A DNA stretch of 64,000 nucleotides from Achromobacter aegrifaciens. GTDB taxonomy: Bacteria; Pseudomonadota; Gammaproteobacteria; Burkholderiales; Burkholderiaceae_B. The position numbers were made by a program, and so were the translations under genes. This document shows, in pieces, positions 63,436 through 64,000 of this stretch (position 1 is the stretch's first letter; each line of letters opens with the position of its first letter). Under the pieces are notes generated by a model, which was not told where the DNA came from, made no database searches, and saw nothing but the letters and a program-made list of their open reading frames with translations. The stretch is taken from contig NZ_CADIJY010000002.1 in NCBI RefSeq assembly GCF_902859735.1, forward strand, positions 806,001 through 870,000, written 5' to 3'.

Positions 63436-63444
63436 GGCGGCCTC

Positions 63445-63852
63445 CTATTTCACGATGAATGCCTCGTCGACGGGCACCTGCATGGCGGTGACCATGGCAT
63501 TGGTCTGCGCGGCCATGCCTATTACGCCCAGCAGTTCGGCATGCTGGCCGTCGGTCATGCCCTTGGCGCGGGCGGCGGCGGTGTGGGAATGGATGCAGTA
63601 GGTGCAGCCGTTGGCGGTGGACACGGCGATGTAGATCATTTCGCGCATCAGGGGAGAGAGTTCGCCGTCCGCCATCATGACCTGCTTGAGCTGGCCCCAG
63701 ACCCGCTCCAGCTGCGGCGGATCGTTAGCCAGGGCGCGCCAGAAGTTATTGACGAAATCCGACTTGCGCGTGGCGCGGATGTCTTCGAACACGGCCCAGG
63801 CCTGCGGGTTTTTGCGGACGTCGTCGTCGGACAGCAGTTTTACGGTGCTCAT
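63445..63852 (-). CDS. AhpD-like carboxymuconolactone decarboxylase-family protein
   Basis: A 135-residue protein with the AhpD-type redox motif NGCTYCIHSHTAAARAKGM, i.e. CxxC followed by a histidine. This indicates a peroxidase/disulfide reductase-like function rather than true carboxymuconolactone decarboxylation. ATG 63852 is used; the frame opens slightly earlier. It is upstream of the LON-domain gene on the same strand. Physiological partner unknown. Confidence 0.85.
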   Translation of the reverse strand: MSTVKLLSDDDVRKNPQAWAVFEDIRATRKSDFVNNFWRALANDPPQLERVWGQLKQVMMADGELSPLMREMIYIAVSTANGCTYCIHSHTAAARAKGMTDGQHAELLGVIGMAAQTNAMVTAMQVPVDEAFIVK

Positions 63853-63958
63853 GCGGCGCTTCCCTGAAAACTCGTTCAATTCGATGAAAAGACATGTCAC
63901 GCGCTAGCCATATCGCGCGGCGCGCGCTTGCCCTATGATGTAGCGCGGTTCGCGGCGC

Positions 63959-64000
63959 TCAGACGCTGCGGCCGTCGTACGGGATGCGGGGCCAGGCGTT
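63959..64000 (-). CDS. Possible 3' end of a further minus-strand gene, cut by the window edge
   Basis: Reading inwards from the right edge on the minus strand, an open frame of 13 codons ends at TGA (63959-63961) with the C-terminus NAWPRIPYDGRSV. It would lie 106 bp upstream of the AhpD-like gene. The tail is too short to name a family, and the frame could be chance. Confidence 0.35.
   Translation of the reverse strand, partial: NAWPRIPYDGRSV

Overview
The window is a stretch of very GC-rich bacterial chromosome. It reads as a betaproteobacterium of the family Alcaligenaceae, most like Achromobacter or Bordetella. That placement is inferred from high GC, a Bug-type tricarboxylate-transporter binding protein, an imuA-imuB-dnaE2 mutasome, NodT-type efflux channels and many LysR-type regulators; no marker gene for species identification is present. 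No rRNA, tRNA, CRISPR array, transposase or prophage gene was seen. Most genes sit in tight same-strand units with stop/start overlaps.

Layout. (1) 1-6175: glycerol utilisation. On the minus strand lie an ABC importer with two unlike ATPases (GlpS, GlpT) and two permeases, the last running off the left edge. A DeoR-type repressor (glpR) and glpD diverge from it around duplicated operator-like repeats. (2) 6225-8716: an HD-GYP protein, then a medium-chain reductase/DJ-1-type pair. (3) 8882-14164: a TetR-controlled drug-type ABC exporter with its own membrane fusion lipoprotein and outer-membrane channel. (4) 14296-22803: mixed housekeeping and membrane genes (atypical response regulator, YbaK-type deacylase, FUSC protein, NRDE protein, GDPD, MAPEG, CPBP protease), ending in an ArsR regulator with an old-yellow-enzyme reductase. 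(5) 22958-27522: amidase plus Bug binding protein opposite a LysR regulator, then a DUF2238 membrane protein and ArfB. (6) 27616-28720: queE-queD. (7) 28897-34020: a MarR-controlled Aae-type aromatic acid efflux system with its own outer-membrane channel. (8) 34021-36446: esterase and a lysine-type amino acid permease. (9) 36566-41974: a consensus LexA box followed by imuA-imuB-dnaE2. (10) 41991-44302: a secreted SGNH hydrolase with a divergent LysR regulator.

(11) 44299-51327 is the most interesting metabolic block. An RpiR regulator with two operator boxes heads a minus-strand unit encoding a diaminopropionate ammonia-lyase, an L-type N-carbamoyl amino acid hydrolase, a D-type N-carbamoyl amino acid hydrolase, an MFS importer and a YgeY-like M20 hydrolase. 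Together they could strip carbamoyl or acyl groups from a 2,3-diaminopropionate derivative, then split the amine to pyruvate and ammonia.

(12) 51517-55100 is an accessory patch. It holds an I78 protease-inhibitor lipoprotein, a PhyH-type dioxygenase, a small acidic protein and an LprI-like protein of visibly lower GC. The LprI-like gene is bracketed by two 233-bp near-identical palindromic elements, with a perfect 18-bp hairpin beside one of them. (13) 55136-61868: an RlmN-type rRNA methyltransferase and a fecI-fecR-TonB receptor-PepSY iron uptake unit with a Fur-like box. (14) 61927-64000: a solitary ParB-like protein, a LON-domain protein, an AhpD-like protein and the 3' tip of a possible further gene.
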